Source: Saprospiraceae bacterium (lineage in GTDB: Bacteria; Bacteroidota; Bacteroidia; Chitinophagales; Saprospiraceae). Taken from it: a DNA stretch of 64,000 nucleotides. This document shows positions 36,301-45,568 of the stretch, one piece after another; the stretch's first letter is position 1; each line of letters opens with the position of its first letter. The notes below the pieces were generated by a model. It did no database searches, was not told the DNA's origin, and worked only from the letters and a program-made list of their open reading frames with translations. The position numbers and the translations under genes were made by a program. The stretch spans positions 186,001 through 250,000 of the forward strand of contig JADKBV010000011.1 of NCBI GenBank assembly GCA_016714895.1, in the 5' to 3' direction.

Positions 36301-37713
36301 ATGCAATTTTACAAGTTGGCCCTTCTGCTGCTTTTTCCTTTTTTTGCGAAAGCACAGAATAATGATGCCGAAATGGTTCGTAAGATCCACGAACATATCC
36401 TCTCCAAAGGATCTTGTTATGAATGGCTTACAAACCTATGCACCCAATATCCCGGCAGAATCGCCGGCTCAACTGCTGATGTTGGTGCCGCAAATTATAC
36501 AAAATCTGTTTTAGAAACGTTACTTCCTGATACTGCATATCTTCAGGAATGCCAGACTTTATACTGGGAAAGAGGAGACACAGGACAATTGTTCAGAGTT
36601 TTACCTGATGGGGATTTATCTCCTATGATGGGTTTGAGTTTGGGCAGGGCAGGCGGTACCAGACCTGACGGGATTACTGCTCAGGTTATCGAAGTAAAAA
36701 GTCTGGACGAACTCGAACGATTGCCTGACGAAGACGTAGCCGGCAAAATTGTATTTTTTAACCGACCTATGGACCCTTCCTTTGTAAATACATTCCGGGC
36801 TTATGGTGGTGCTGTGGACCAAAGAGTTTATGGTCCCAATCGGGCACAGAAAAAAGGTGCTGCGGGTGCTTTGGTGAGGTCTATGACCCTAAAACTGGAT
36901 GATGTACCCCACACAGGAGTGACAGTTTTTGATTCAGGACAAATAAAAATCCCGGCTTTTGCCGTAAGTACCAGAGATGCAGAACTATTGAGTAAGGTTT
37001 TGTCAGAATCACCGGTATATGTGTACATGAATAGTAATTGTAAGGATGTGGGAATGAAACCAACCTACAATGTTATTGCCGAAATCCGTGGAAGCGAATT
37101 TCCTGATGAAATTTTATTAGTTGGCGGTCATCTCGATAGTTGGGATGTAGGGCAAGGAGCTCATGATGACGGATCAGGATGTGTTCAGGCTATGGAAGTC
37201 ATTTCCGCTTTGCGGGCCATGAATTATAAACCTAAAAGGACCATTCGGTGTGTACTGTTTGCCAATGAAGAAAACGGATTGGCAGGAGGCCTGGAGTACG
37301 CTCGTGTGTCCAAAGAAAAAGGTGAATTTCATCTGGCAGCTATAGAGTCTGATGCAGGAGGTTTTACACCAAAAGGATTCAGTTTTGAAGCAGATACGTC
37401 AGTTTTTAAAAAATATTATAAAGCTGTCAGCCAATTTCTTCCTACATTTGAAGGCTATGGTTTACATTTTGAAATGGGAGGAAGCGGTGCGGATATCAGC
37501 CCGCTCAAAAGCCAGAAAGGATTATTAATCGGATTGCGACCTGACTCACAACGATATTTTGATTATCATCATACCGTGTCAGACACCATTGATGCCGTAC
37601 ATGAAAGAGAGTTAAAACTGGGAGCAGCAGCGATGACAAGTTTAATCTATTTTTTAGATACCTATGGTTTGGGTAACACAACAATTCAAAATACGGAAAG
37701 TGGAACACATTAA
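36301..37713 (+). CDS. Secreted M28-family metallopeptidase
   Basis: A 470-residue protein with a signal peptide (LALLLLFPFFAKAQ). A protease-associated domain lies at about 130-250. The M28 catalytic domain starts at about 255 with the zinc ligands in GGHLDSWDVGQGAHDDGSG, NEENG, ESDAGG and YHHTVSDT. It is a carboxypeptidase Q-like exopeptidase of the periplasm or cell surface. Its 3' end overlaps the hpt frame. Confidence 0.9.
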   Translation: MQFYKLALLLLFPFFAKAQNNDAEMVRKIHEHILSKGSCYEWLTNLCTQYPGRIAGSTADVGAANYTKSVLETLLPDTAYLQECQTLYWERGDTGQLFRVLPDGDLSPMMGLSLGRAGGTRPDGITAQVIEVKSLDELERLPDEDVAGKIVFFNRPMDPSFVNTFRAYGGAVDQRVYGPNRAQKKGAAGALVRSMTLKLDDVPHTGVTVFDSGQIKIPAFAVSTRDAELLSKVLSESPVYVYMNSNCKDVGMKPTYNVIAEIRGSEFPDEILLVGGHLDSWDVGQGAHDDGSGCVQAMEVISALRAMNYKPKRTIRCVLFANEENGLAGGLEYARVSKEKGEFHLAAIESDAGGFTPKGFSFEADTSVFKKYYKAVSQFLPTFEGYGLHFEMGGSGADISPLKSQKGLLIGLRPDSQRYFDYHHTVSDTIDAVHERELKLGAAAMTSLIYFLDTYGLGNTTIQNTESGTH

Positions 37714-38254
37714 AGAAATCGCTATCGGAGATCTGCATTTTGTACCTTACCTGACTGCTGATATGTTACAGGAAAAGGTTAATCAAATGGCATACGATAT
37801 TTCACAAAAATATCACGATAAAGTACCTTTGTTTTTGGTGGTAATGAATGGTGCATTTATGTTTGCCGCCGACCTGATCAGAAAACTGGATTTTCCCGCA
37901 GAGCTGGTATTTATCCGGGTAAAGTCATACCATGGCATTCAAAGTACCGGAAAAGCTCAGATATTTATGCCTGAAGATGTTGAAATAAAAGATCGTCACG
38001 TCATTATCATGGAAGATATCATCGATACCGGAAATTCTATGTCGTTTTTACTGCCTGAATTACAAAAAATGAATCCTGCTTCGTTGGCATTAACAGCTAT
38101 TCTGGTCAAGCCGGATGCTTTACAACATGATATTAAGATTGATTTTCCGGGATTTCAAATCCCGAATAAGTTTGTTGTGGGTTACGGCCTGGATTATAAT
38201 GGAATAGGACGAAATCTGGAAGACATTTATCAGTTGAAAACAGACGAAAACTAA
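37700..38254 (+). CDS. hpt: Hypoxanthine phosphoribosyltransferase
   Basis: The product is about 184 residues from GTG 37700, which starts VEHIKEIAIGDLHFVPYL in family register; an ATG at 37664 would add 12 residues and overlap the M28 gene by 50 bp. The PRPP loop is VIIMEDIIDTGNSM, and VVMNGAFMFAADL and FVVGYGLDYN match the purine-binding region. It salvages hypoxanthine and guanine to nucleotides. The start overlaps the end of the M28 gene, suggesting coupling. Confidence 0.88.
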   Translation: MEHIKEIAIGDLHFVPYLTADMLQEKVNQMAYDISQKYHDKVPLFLVVMNGAFMFAADLIRKLDFPAELVFIRVKSYHGIQSTGKAQIFMPEDVEIKDRHVIIMEDIIDTGNSMSFLLPELQKMNPASLALTAILVKPDALQHDIKIDFPGFQIPNKFVVGYGLDYNGIGRNLEDIYQLKTDEN

Positions 38255-38333
38255 GATATAAGTTTTCACAAACCATCTGAAAAATGCAGCGTGGTTTAAG
38301 ATTTTGTCCGTATTGAAAATAATATAATATTTT

Positions 38334-38971
38334 TTATGATTTATAGGAATCGTGAAACCCTTCTCCGTTCATGATTTTGGGAATACATTTTTCTATTCTG
38401 TTTATTTTGGATGAGGATTGTTTTGGTTGCGAAAAGTGGATGATGTAGCCCCTTTGTTTTCCGGGTGTCAAAGCATAAAAGGCAGTTTTTAAGGCCGGTA
38501 GCTCCGAAAATTTTTGGAGCAGTTCTTCGGTACAGGTTCAGGTGCTTTGTTAAATTCTACTTTGGCACCACGCTCTTCCAGGGTTACAGCCTCTTCAACA
38601 AATTTTTTTATGGTATCTGATAATTTCGAAATTTGATCTACAGATGTAAATCTCAAAATTCTGGCTGATTGCACATTTTGGCCTTGTTTTTCAAGTACTT
38701 TCAACGGATCTTTGAGTAATACACCTTTAAAAAAACCTAAAGTAACACAATCTTTTAGTGCTCCGGTAATGACAATGTTTTTCCCCTGAAAACAATACAC
38801 CGGGACACCCCATTTAATCTCTTCATCCAGTCCGGTTTCGAGCATGATTTCTCTTACAAGTTGCAATTCGGGCTGCCAGAATCTGACCTTACATTTATCT
38901 GTGGCATAATAGTCGCATCTGCCACATCCATCGGCTATAAAAAGGTCAACTTTGGGGTTTAGTGTTGTCAT
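38334..38971 (-). CDS. YdeI/OmpD-associated-like DUF1801 protein (frameshifted)
   Basis: The frame from ATG 38971 stops at 38489 (160 residues). The family C-terminus continues in another frame to TAA 38334-38336, with LKTAFYALTPGKQRGYIIHF, NRIEKCIPKIM and GEGFHDSYKS. Inserting one G in the minus-strand CCGAAG at about 38528 joins the two into about 211 residues. The N-terminal DUF1801 part has GRCDYYATDKC, EEIKWGVPVY and GFFKGVLL. Function unknown. Confidence 0.78.
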
Positions 38972-39373
38972 ATATTTTAAATTTACCAGAATCTCAAAAC
39001 ATTTGATAAACTTTGGTTAAGTTCATATTTAAAAATTTTGTCGGAACGGCCGATTATCTATTGCTGAAAGAAAGGATTTTTAGAATAGATTCATCGATTT
39101 TCCGGGTTTATTACTTCAATGGTCACACTATAGTATGTAAACATTGTAAAAGGTATACCGGATTTACGGCAAAGATAAAAATATGTATTTGATTGAAAAA
39201 GATTCAAGTATAATAAAATATTCTATTTAGCAAATATTGTTTTAATTATATACTTGTTATCATCATAATATTTTTAGTATTTTAAAAACATAATTTAACA
39301 TTGTTATAACGGAAATTATGGCAGAATGAAAGCATATTTGTGATACAATATTTTTCACTTTAAAACAAAGTTT
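38972..39373. other. Intergenic, promoter for the YdeI-like gene
   Basis: CAAAGATA at 39170-39177 gives TATCTTTG on the minus strand, a perfect -7 element about 200 bp before the YdeI-like start. Nothing else is recognised in the remaining AT-rich bases. Confidence 0.45.
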
Positions 39374-39772
39374 ATGAAAACGTTTTTATCCTTTATTTTT
39401 ATTGCCATGATGGTTTGGAATGTGAGAGGCAGTGACACTTTATCCTATTATATCAAAAATCAAAATTTGTCTGAAATAACGGCTACATATATTGAGGCTG
39501 TCATATGTTCCAGACCATTAAGTACCAGGTATTTTATTGAAATTGATTATGGTCAGGAAAGAGGATTTTTAAATTTCAGTGACCGAAGATTAGCATATCG
39601 GGATGGGACATTTGTAGAATTTAATAGTACCATCGCAGCTCTGAATTTTTTGGTTGGTTCAGGTTATGAGATTTTGGACAACCAATACTTATTTGACAGT
39701 GACGGAGACGTTTCAAGTCGGCGTTTTTTGATGAAGAAACAGACCAAACCAAAAGATCCTGTCAGATATTAA
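39374..39772 (+). CDS. Exported protein, unknown
   Basis: A 132-residue protein with a signal peptide (MKTFLSFIFIAMMVWNVRGS). The mature part is beta-rich with YFIEIDYGQERGFLNF and YEILDNQYLF, but no motif is recognised. Probably periplasmic. A strong terminator follows. Confidence 0.6.
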   Translation: MKTFLSFIFIAMMVWNVRGSDTLSYYIKNQNLSEITATYIEAVICSRPLSTRYFIEIDYGQERGFLNFSDRRLAYRDGTFVEFNSTIAALNFLVGSGYEILDNQYLFDSDGDVSSRRFLMKKQTKPKDPVRY

Positions 39773-39846
39773 TCCTTAGTGTGATCAACAATTGAACCAT
39801 CTCGACTTCTGTCAACCCGGAAAGGGTTATAATAAAAGACAAGGTT

Positions 39847-39889
39847 TAAAAAAAATCGTCCTGCTAAAACCGCGGGGCGATTTTTTTTT
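39847..39889 (+). terminator. Intrinsic terminator
   Basis: ATCGTCC (39855-39861) pairs with GG-GCGAT (39875-39881) through one G-T wobble, extended outward by an A run pairing with nine Ts. It ends transcription of the exported-protein gene before the ArsR operon promoter. Confidence 0.8.
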
Positions 39890-39907
39890 CGAAAATATGA
39901 AAAATTA

Positions 39908-39955
39908 TTTGCGCAACTAAATAATTGCATATATATTTGCAATCAAATAATTGCA
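39908..39955 (+). promoter_or_regulatory. ArsR operon promoter with overlapping operator
   Basis: TTTG (39908-39911), 20 bp, then TATATTTG (39932-39939). ATTGCA (39924-39929) and TGCAAT (39938-39943) form an inverted repeat over the -7 element, and a third ATTGCA lies at 39950-39955. The layout suggests autorepression by the ArsR-type protein encoded 12 bp on. Confidence 0.7.
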
Positions 39956-39966
39956 TTTAGTATTTT

Positions 39967-40302
39967 ATGGAAATAAGGAGAGATGTTTTTCAGGCCATTG
40001 CAGACCCAACTCGACGGGCAATCATCGTCTTGCTTACTATGGGAGCTATGACGCCGAATTCATTGGCAGAACATTTTGACAGTAGCAGGCAAGCCATATC
40101 CAAACACCTGAAAATATTGACAGAGTGCGATTTATTAAAACAAAAACAACAAGGCAGAGAAATTTATTATCATTTGGACATAGATAAAATAAAGGAGATA
40201 GATCAATGGATAAACCAATTCAGAAAAATTTGGGAATCCAGATTTGATCAGTTGGACCATCTGTTGGTTAATCTTAAATCAAAAACAGATAAAACGTCAT
40301 GA
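39967..40302 (+). CDS. ArsR-family transcriptional regulator
   Basis: A 111-residue winged helix-turn-helix protein: RRDVFQAIADPTRRAIIVLL, then the recognition helix DSSRQAISKHLKILTECDLL, then wing QQGREIYYHL. It lacks the cysteine metal-binding motif (ELCVC) of metal-sensing ArsR proteins and belongs to the group that travels with SRPBCC/AHSA1 genes. It heads an operon of three SRPBCC-type genes, a DUF998 gene and a DoxX gene. An inverted repeat over its promoter suggests autoregulation. Confidence 0.88.
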   Translation: MEIRRDVFQAIADPTRRAIIVLLTMGAMTPNSLAEHFDSSRQAISKHLKILTECDLLKQKQQGREIYYHLDIDKIKEIDQWINQFRKIWESRFDQLDHLLVNLKSKTDKTS

Positions 40303-40412
40303 TTACTCTGCCCGACATAAAAAACAAAAATTAAACCGATGGGTGTTTCAAAGTACAGGAACCGTTAAAATTTGTAAATTCACAGAAAACATAATCAACT
40401 TACATTATTCAG

Positions 40413-40841
40413 ATGAAACCGGAAATTGAAATATATAGAATTTTTGATGCAAATATAAGTTTGGTTTGGAAGGCCGTTACCGAAAAGGAATTTATGAAAC
40501 AATGGTACTTTGATCTTCAGGAATTTAAACCTGAAGTCGGATTTATTTTTGAATTTTTTGGTGGACATGAAGATGGTATCCGATATAAACATATATGTGA
40601 AGTAACGGAAGTTGAATTTGAAAAGAAGCTTGTTTATAGTTGGAAATATGACGGTTATGAAGGGATTTCTTTTGTCACTTTTGAGCTTTCTGAAGAAGAT
40701 GGTAAAACCAAAATGATTTTTTCACATAGAGGATTATCGTCCTTTCCCAACAGCAATCCCGACTTTGACCGACACAATTTTGAAGAAGGTTGGGATCACT
40801 TTATAAACCGTGCTTTGCCAGCTTTTTTATCAGAAAATTAA
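40413..40841 (+). CDS. SRPBCC (AHSA1-like) protein 1
   Basis: A 142-residue single-domain START-like protein: IYRIFDANISLVWKAVTEKE at the start, WYFDLQEFKPEVGFIFEFFG, and EGWDHFINRALPAFL at the end. Second gene of the ArsR-led operon. A ligand-binding role is likely; the ligand is unknown. Confidence 0.82.
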   Translation: MKPEIEIYRIFDANISLVWKAVTEKEFMKQWYFDLQEFKPEVGFIFEFFGGHEDGIRYKHICEVTEVEFEKKLVYSWKYDGYEGISFVTFELSEEDGKTKMIFSHRGLSSFPNSNPDFDRHNFEEGWDHFINRALPAFLSEN

Positions 40842-40869
40842 TAATTACAAAATTAAATAAATCAAATAT

Positions 40870-41280
40870 ATGAGCAACAAAATCACCGTTTCAGCGACCA
40901 TTAATGCTGATAAAGACACCGTTTGGAATTGTTATACTAATCCGGAACATATCATCTGTTGGAACTTTGCGGATTCTTCGTGGCATTGTCCGAAAGCTGA
41001 AAATGATTTGACCGTTGGCGGGAAATATCTGGCCAGAATGGAAGCAAAAGACGGAAGTTTCGGATTCGACTTTGAAGCAATGTACACCAAAATGGATATA
41101 GGCCATTCTTATTCGTATACTTTCGGAGATCGTTTTTGTGATGTACGTTTTCAGGAATCTGATAGGCAAACCGAAGTTGTCGTCTCTTTTGACCCGGAAA
41201 CCGAACACCCTGAGGAGATGCAGCAAGCCGGCTGGCAAGCAATTCTTAATAATTTTAAATCGTATGTCGAGGCACTTTAA
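40870..41280 (+). CDS. SRPBCC (AHSA1-like) protein 2
   Basis: A 136-residue protein: ITVSATINADKDTVWNCYTN, WHCPKAENDLTVGGKYLARM and GWQAILNNFKSYVE. Close in layout to the preceding protein, from which it is separated by 28 bp. Third gene of the operon. Confidence 0.82.
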   Translation: MSNKITVSATINADKDTVWNCYTNPEHIICWNFADSSWHCPKAENDLTVGGKYLARMEAKDGSFGFDFEAMYTKMDIGHSYSYTFGDRFCDVRFQESDRQTEVVVSFDPETEHPEEMQQAGWQAILNNFKSYVEAL

Positions 41281-41291
41281 TAAGCTATAAA

Positions 41292-42257
41292 ATGAACCCT
41301 ATTTTACAATTTGACTTTGTTGTCGACAAAAACAACAATACCATAAGTATCCAAAGAGAATTTGCCGCTGACCTTGAACTTGTATGGTCAGCATGGACTG
41401 AGGCAGATATTCTCGATTTATGGTGGGCACCCAAACCCTATGTCAATAAAACCAAATCGATGGATTGTACTTCGGGAGGGTACTGGCATTATTGTATGAT
41501 CAGTCCAAAAAATGAAGTACATTGGTGTCGGTTTGACTATAAAAAAGTAGTTCCATTTCACTCTTACCAGGGTATGGATGCATTTTGTGATGAAGATGGT
41601 ATAATCAATCCAGCCATGCCGCAAAACCAATGGTTTAATACATTTTCCAATGTCGGAGACCGCACTATGGTAAACATTCTTATGACTTTTTCAACCCTGG
41701 AAGATCTGGAGAAGATCGTGAATATGGGCTTTAAAGAGGGTCTGTCTGCCGGTATGGAAAATCTTGACCAATACATTGCAGCACAATTTTACCTCAGGAA
41801 AAATAAAAAACCAGACAATAAATCCAGGGTCACCACCTACCTTAATTTTCCGGGCAATACAGAGGAATCATTTTATTTTTACAAAAAAGTATTTAAATCG
41901 GAATTTATAAACGGTATCCAACGATTCGGTGATATCCCTGCTGATGGAAGTCATCCTCCTGTGGCCGAAAACATCAAAAAAATGGTTTTACACGTAGAAT
42001 TACCCATCCTTGGTGGTCATATCCTGATGGGCACAGACGCACCCGAAGAAATGGGATTCACATTACAACGCGGCAATAAGCAACATATCTGCCTCGAACC
42101 TGAATCGAGAGAAGAAGCGAAAAGACTTTTTGACGAACTTTCGGAAGAGGGAACTATTACCATGCCTTTGGCTGACATGTTTTTTGGTGCTTATTTCGGA
42201 GAGTTTTCTGATAAATACGGAATCAATTGGATGATAAATTATCAACAAAAAATATAA
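41292..42257 (+). CDS. SRPBCC-VOC fusion protein
   Basis: A 321-residue two-domain protein. Residues about 12-170 are an AHSA1-like SRPBCC domain (REFAADLELVWSAWTEADIL, DLWWAPKPY, FKEGLSAGMENLDQYI). Residues about 178-318 are a PhnB-like VOC domain (TYLNFPGNTEESFYFYKKVF, HILMGTDAPEEMGF, LADMFFGAYFGEFSDKYG). Each half is usually a separate protein. VOC domains bind metal and small substrates, so a joint enzyme or resistance role is plausible. Separated by 11 bp from the upstream gene. Confidence 0.85.
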   Translation: MNPILQFDFVVDKNNNTISIQREFAADLELVWSAWTEADILDLWWAPKPYVNKTKSMDCTSGGYWHYCMISPKNEVHWCRFDYKKVVPFHSYQGMDAFCDEDGIINPAMPQNQWFNTFSNVGDRTMVNILMTFSTLEDLEKIVNMGFKEGLSAGMENLDQYIAAQFYLRKNKKPDNKSRVTTYLNFPGNTEESFYFYKKVFKSEFINGIQRFGDIPADGSHPPVAENIKKMVLHVELPILGGHILMGTDAPEEMGFTLQRGNKQHICLEPESREEAKRLFDELSEEGTITMPLADMFFGAYFGEFSDKYGINWMINYQQKI

Positions 42258-42260
42258 AAA

Positions 42261-42887
42261 ATGACAGCAACAATCGTTATAATTTTTTGTGTTTTATCAT
42301 TATTCAGTTTATTGGTATTACATATCGTAAGTCCTGAATTCAAACCAAGCTGGCGGATGATCAGCGAATATGCCTTAGGTAAATACAAGTGGCTGGTTAC
42401 CGCTTTTTTTATTTTCTGGGGATTAGCTTCTATCATTCTTGCTGTGTTACTTTGGCCGGAAGTACACAGTTTTTGGGCAAAAACCGGCGTTGTTTTGGTG
42501 TTTATATCAGGTATCGGCGCAATGTCAGGAGGAGTTTTTGACGTAAAACACAAATATCATGGCCTCGCTTTCGGATTGGGAATTCCTACTTTACCTGTTG
42601 GTTCCCTGATGATTTGTTACCATATCATTGATATGATAAAATGGCAAAACGCAAAAACTTCTATTCTTTTTGCTACCCATGCTGTTTGGATAAGTTTACT
42701 ATTTATGGCTGTAAGTATGGTATTATTGATGTCAGGATATAAAAAAACCGGTTTACCCATGGGTCCGGGCATAGAACCACCAAAAGCACTACCAAATGGT
42801 GTAATTGGAGTCAACGGATATTTTAACAGGTTGTTGGTAATTTGTTATATATTGTGGCTTGTTGTTATAGCAAATGTGTTACAATAA
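42261..42887 (+). CDS. DUF998 membrane protein
   Basis: A 208-residue protein with about six membrane helices, beginning TATIVIIFCVLSLFSLLVLH. The DUF998 pattern appears as SEYALGKYKWL. It starts 3 bp after the SRPBCC-VOC stop and so belongs to the same operon. Function unknown. Confidence 0.7.
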   Translation: MTATIVIIFCVLSLFSLLVLHIVSPEFKPSWRMISEYALGKYKWLVTAFFIFWGLASIILAVLLWPEVHSFWAKTGVVLVFISGIGAMSGGVFDVKHKYHGLAFGLGIPTLPVGSLMICYHIIDMIKWQNAKTSILFATHAVWISLLFMAVSMVLLMSGYKKTGLPMGPGIEPPKALPNGVIGVNGYFNRLLVICYILWLVVIANVLQ

Positions 42888-42972
42888 TATTTTATTTTCA
42901 AAATAGGTTTGATATCATCTATGATAAAGGTAATACATCATTTACACCTATTTAATCATAAACAATAACTAA

Positions 42973-43350
42973 ATGAAACAGAAATTTTTTAATGGAATTT
43001 CAATCCTTTTTGGTCTTTTACTGATCAATGGTGGATTAGACAAATTTTTACATTACATGCCTGTTCCGGAAGGATTGCCCGAACCTTTGTTAAAGGATAC
43101 CGAAGCATTGATGGAAATTGCCTGGTTGATGCCTTTAGTCGGATTGGCAGAATTGACAGGTGGTATTCTTATTATATTTTCAAAAACACGTGCATTAGGT
43201 GCTTTGATCGTTTTTCCTGTCATGGTCGGTGTTTTGTTGGTCCACCTAACCGTGGCACCGGAGGGACTACCCATAGCTGTTGTCATTTGGGCAATTTTAG
43301 GTTGGATCATATATGAAAACAGGCAAAAGTATCTTCCGATTATTCAGTAA
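42973..43350 (+). CDS. DoxX-like membrane protein
   Basis: A 125-residue protein with four membrane helices and the DoxX pattern: GLLLINGGLDKFLHY, PLVGLAELTGGILIIF and RALGALIVFPVMVGVLLVHL. It is the probable last gene of the ArsR operon (85-bp gap). DoxX-like proteins are linked to redox and thiol stress; role here uncertain. Confidence 0.78.
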   Translation: MKQKFFNGISILFGLLLINGGLDKFLHYMPVPEGLPEPLLKDTEALMEIAWLMPLVGLAELTGGILIIFSKTRALGALIVFPVMVGVLLVHLTVAPEGLPIAVVIWAILGWIIYENRQKYLPIIQ

Positions 43351-43395
43351 AATCAGTTTTGAACATAATTCCAAACCATGTTTTTTATCGCAGAA

Positions 43396-43419
43396 AAGGT
43401 ATATTGTTTTGGATACCTT
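43396..43419. terminator. Weak hairpin between convergent genes
   Basis: AAGGTAT and ATACCTT form a 7-bp stem with a 10-base loop, about 46 bp after the DoxX-like stop and 32 bp from the M16 gene stop. It has no T run. Possible shared terminator. Confidence 0.3.
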
Positions 43420-43450
43420 CATGTTTTCAGGGAGAAAAAAACCGTCTTTG

Positions 43451-44689
43451 TCAGGTTAGTTTTTGATAAACCAACTCATTACACTGATGGTAGACAAATA
43501 TTTTTTTTGCGGTATTCTGAATATCTTCTTTGGTAATGGATTGATACAAACCGGCTTCCTCATTGATCCATTCTTCTTTTCCCAATGAAGCAAAAAATGC
43601 CAATAAAATTGCTTTATTTAAAATACTGACTTCAGAATAAATCAGACTGGATTCCAAAGTGTTTCGCAAACGTGCCAATTCATCGTCGCTTATGCCGTTT
43701 GTTTGAATATCGACGAGTTCCTCCCAAATGGCAGCCCTGGCTTCATCTATCGAAAATTCAGGCATAATTTTTCCTTCAATAATACATAAACCGGGATCGA
43801 CATATCCTGATATAAAGGCATCTATGGTATTAAACATTTTTTTACCTTTATACAGATTTTTGTAAAATCTTGAAGAACGGCCATTTGCCAGAAGGTCAGT
43901 AATTAAATCCATAACATAATATTCTTTGTCCAATCTTCCTGACATAGGAAATGACAGATAAATGGCGTCATGAGGGACATCGGAAATGATTCGTTTTGAT
44001 CTGAATTCATTTTGTAATGGTTCTGCAGATAGAGTTTTAACCGATTTTTTACCGGCAGGAATCTCACCAAACCATTTTTCAGCCAATGACTTCACTTCTG
44101 ATAAAGTTGTTTTGCCTGCCACCACCAAAACAGCATTATCCGGCGTATAAAAAGTTTCAAAAAAGGTTTTCACCTGATCAATAGTAGCTCCCTCAATGTG
44201 GGATATGTCCTTTCCGATGGTCGGCCATTGATATGGATGTTCCAGAAAAGCCATTTCACTCATATGATGCCAAAAATCGCCATATGGTTCATTCAGACAA
44301 GTTTCTTTAAACTCCTCAATGACCACCTGTTTTTGCGTTTTTAAAACTTTACTGTTCAAATTCAGCGACATCATCCTGTCAGATTCAAGCCAAAAGGCCG
44401 TTTCAATATTTTCAGCGGGTACGATGTCATAAAAATTGGTCAGATCATTATTGGTAAAAGCATTATTTTCTCCACCCGCCAATTGTAATGGCTGGTCAAA
44501 ATCAGGAATATTTTTTGATCCGCCAAACATAAGGTGTTCAAATAAATGAGCAAATCCGGTATGATTCGGATCTTCATGTTTTGAACCGACATTATATACA
44601 ATATTTACGCAAACCAAAGGGGTAGAGGCATCTTCATGCACCAAAACCTTCAGTCCGTTGGGTAAAATAAATTTTTCAAATGAAATCAA
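43451..44689 (-). CDS. M16-family zinc peptidase
   Basis: A 412-residue protein. The inverted zinc motif HLFEH lies at residues 48-52 in GFAHLFEHLMFGG, and the downstream Glu is in EEFKETCLNEPYG. The R/Y pair region of the second half is present (RSSRFYKNLYKGKKMF). Length fits single-domain bacterial M16B peptidases. No clear signal peptide, so it may be cytosolic. Confidence 0.9.
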   Translation of the reverse strand: MISFEKFILPNGLKVLVHEDASTPLVCVNIVYNVGSKHEDPNHTGFAHLFEHLMFGGSKNIPDFDQPLQLAGGENNAFTNNDLTNFYDIVPAENIETAFWLESDRMMSLNLNSKVLKTQKQVVIEEFKETCLNEPYGDFWHHMSEMAFLEHPYQWPTIGKDISHIEGATIDQVKTFFETFYTPDNAVLVVAGKTTLSEVKSLAEKWFGEIPAGKKSVKTLSAEPLQNEFRSKRIISDVPHDAIYLSFPMSGRLDKEYYVMDLITDLLANGRSSRFYKNLYKGKKMFNTIDAFISGYVDPGLCIIEGKIMPEFSIDEARAAIWEELVDIQTNGISDDELARLRNTLESSLIYSEVSILNKAILLAFFASLGKEEWINEEAGLYQSITKEDIQNTAKKIFVYHQCNELVYQKLT

Positions 44690-44746
44690 TGGTCAGAATT
44701 GTTAGGTGTTAAATTTGATAATTATTATCAGAAGATTTCAGAAACA

Positions 44747-45430
44747 TTATTTTTCAGTTTCATCATCATTTTTTCCGGATACGACAATAACGATTTCTCC
44801 TTTTGCCGGTTTTTCAGTATAATATTTTAAAAGATTCGGCGCAGTGTCTGTTTTGATTTCTTCAAACATTTTGGAAATTTCACGACCTACACAGGTTAAA
44901 CGGTCTTCTCCGCAATATTGATGAATTTCTTCCAGGCATTTATTTAACCTGTGGGGTGATTCATAAAGGATAAACGTATGAGGAAGCTGACTGAGATACT
45001 TCCATCTGGTCTGTCTGCCTTTTTTATGCGGCAAAAATCCTTCAAAAAAAAATTTGTCACACGGTAATCCTGATGCTACCAAAACAGGAACAAAAGCAAC
45101 AGCTCCCGGAAGACATGAAACTTTTACACCTTCTCTGACACATTCTCTCACCAATAAAAATCCCGGATCTGAAATGCCCGGGGTTCCTGCATCTGTTACC
45201 AATGCAATATTTTTCCCCTCTTTTAATAAAGAAACAAAATGCGAAAGCACCTTATGTTCATTAAATGCGTGATAAGACCAGACCGGTGTACTGATCGCAT
45301 AATGTTTGCATATATGGCCACTTGTCCGGGTATCTTCAGCGAGAATAACATCCACAGATTTTAATACCGATATTGCCCTTAAGGTAATATCTTCCATGTT
45401 TCCGATAGGTGTAGGGACCAGATAAAGCAT
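44747..45430 (-). CDS. rsmI: 16S rRNA (cytidine1402-2'-O)-methyltransferase RsmI
   Basis: The frame opens at 45472, but Met15 (codon 45428-45430) gives the family start MLYLVPTPIGNMEDIT; the extra residues are hydrophobic and out of family. The product is about 227 residues. SAM-binding features of the tetrapyrrole-methylase fold are present: ILAEDTRTS, LVTDAGTPGISDPG and FFEGFLPHKKGRQ. It 2'-O-methylates C1402 of 16S rRNA. Confidence 0.92.
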   Translation of the reverse strand: MLYLVPTPIGNMEDITLRAISVLKSVDVILAEDTRTSGHICKHYAISTPVWSYHAFNEHKVLSHFVSLLKEGKNIALVTDAGTPGISDPGFLLVRECVREGVKVSCLPGAVAFVPVLVASGLPCDKFFFEGFLPHKKGRQTRWKYLSQLPHTFILYESPHRLNKCLEEIHQYCGEDRLTCVGREISKMFEEIKTDTAPNLLKYYTEKPAKGEIVIVVSGKNDDETEK

Positions 45431-45501
45431 AAAAAAGTTAATAATAGACAGCAAAAATACAATTAATATCATTTGTCTGGTCTGTTTACTTAATTTTACG
45501 T

Positions 45502-45509
45502 TAAATTTG
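45502..45509 (+). promoter_or_regulatory. Promoter -7 element before type IX cargo gene
   Basis: TAAATTTG, matching TAnnTTTG, 60 bp before the ATG at 45569. No TTTG at the usual upstream spacing. Confidence 0.35.
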
Positions 45510-45568
45510 CCTTTTTAACAAGCATTATCAATTGATAAAGTGTTTTTATACAAACCGACACTTTTGCC

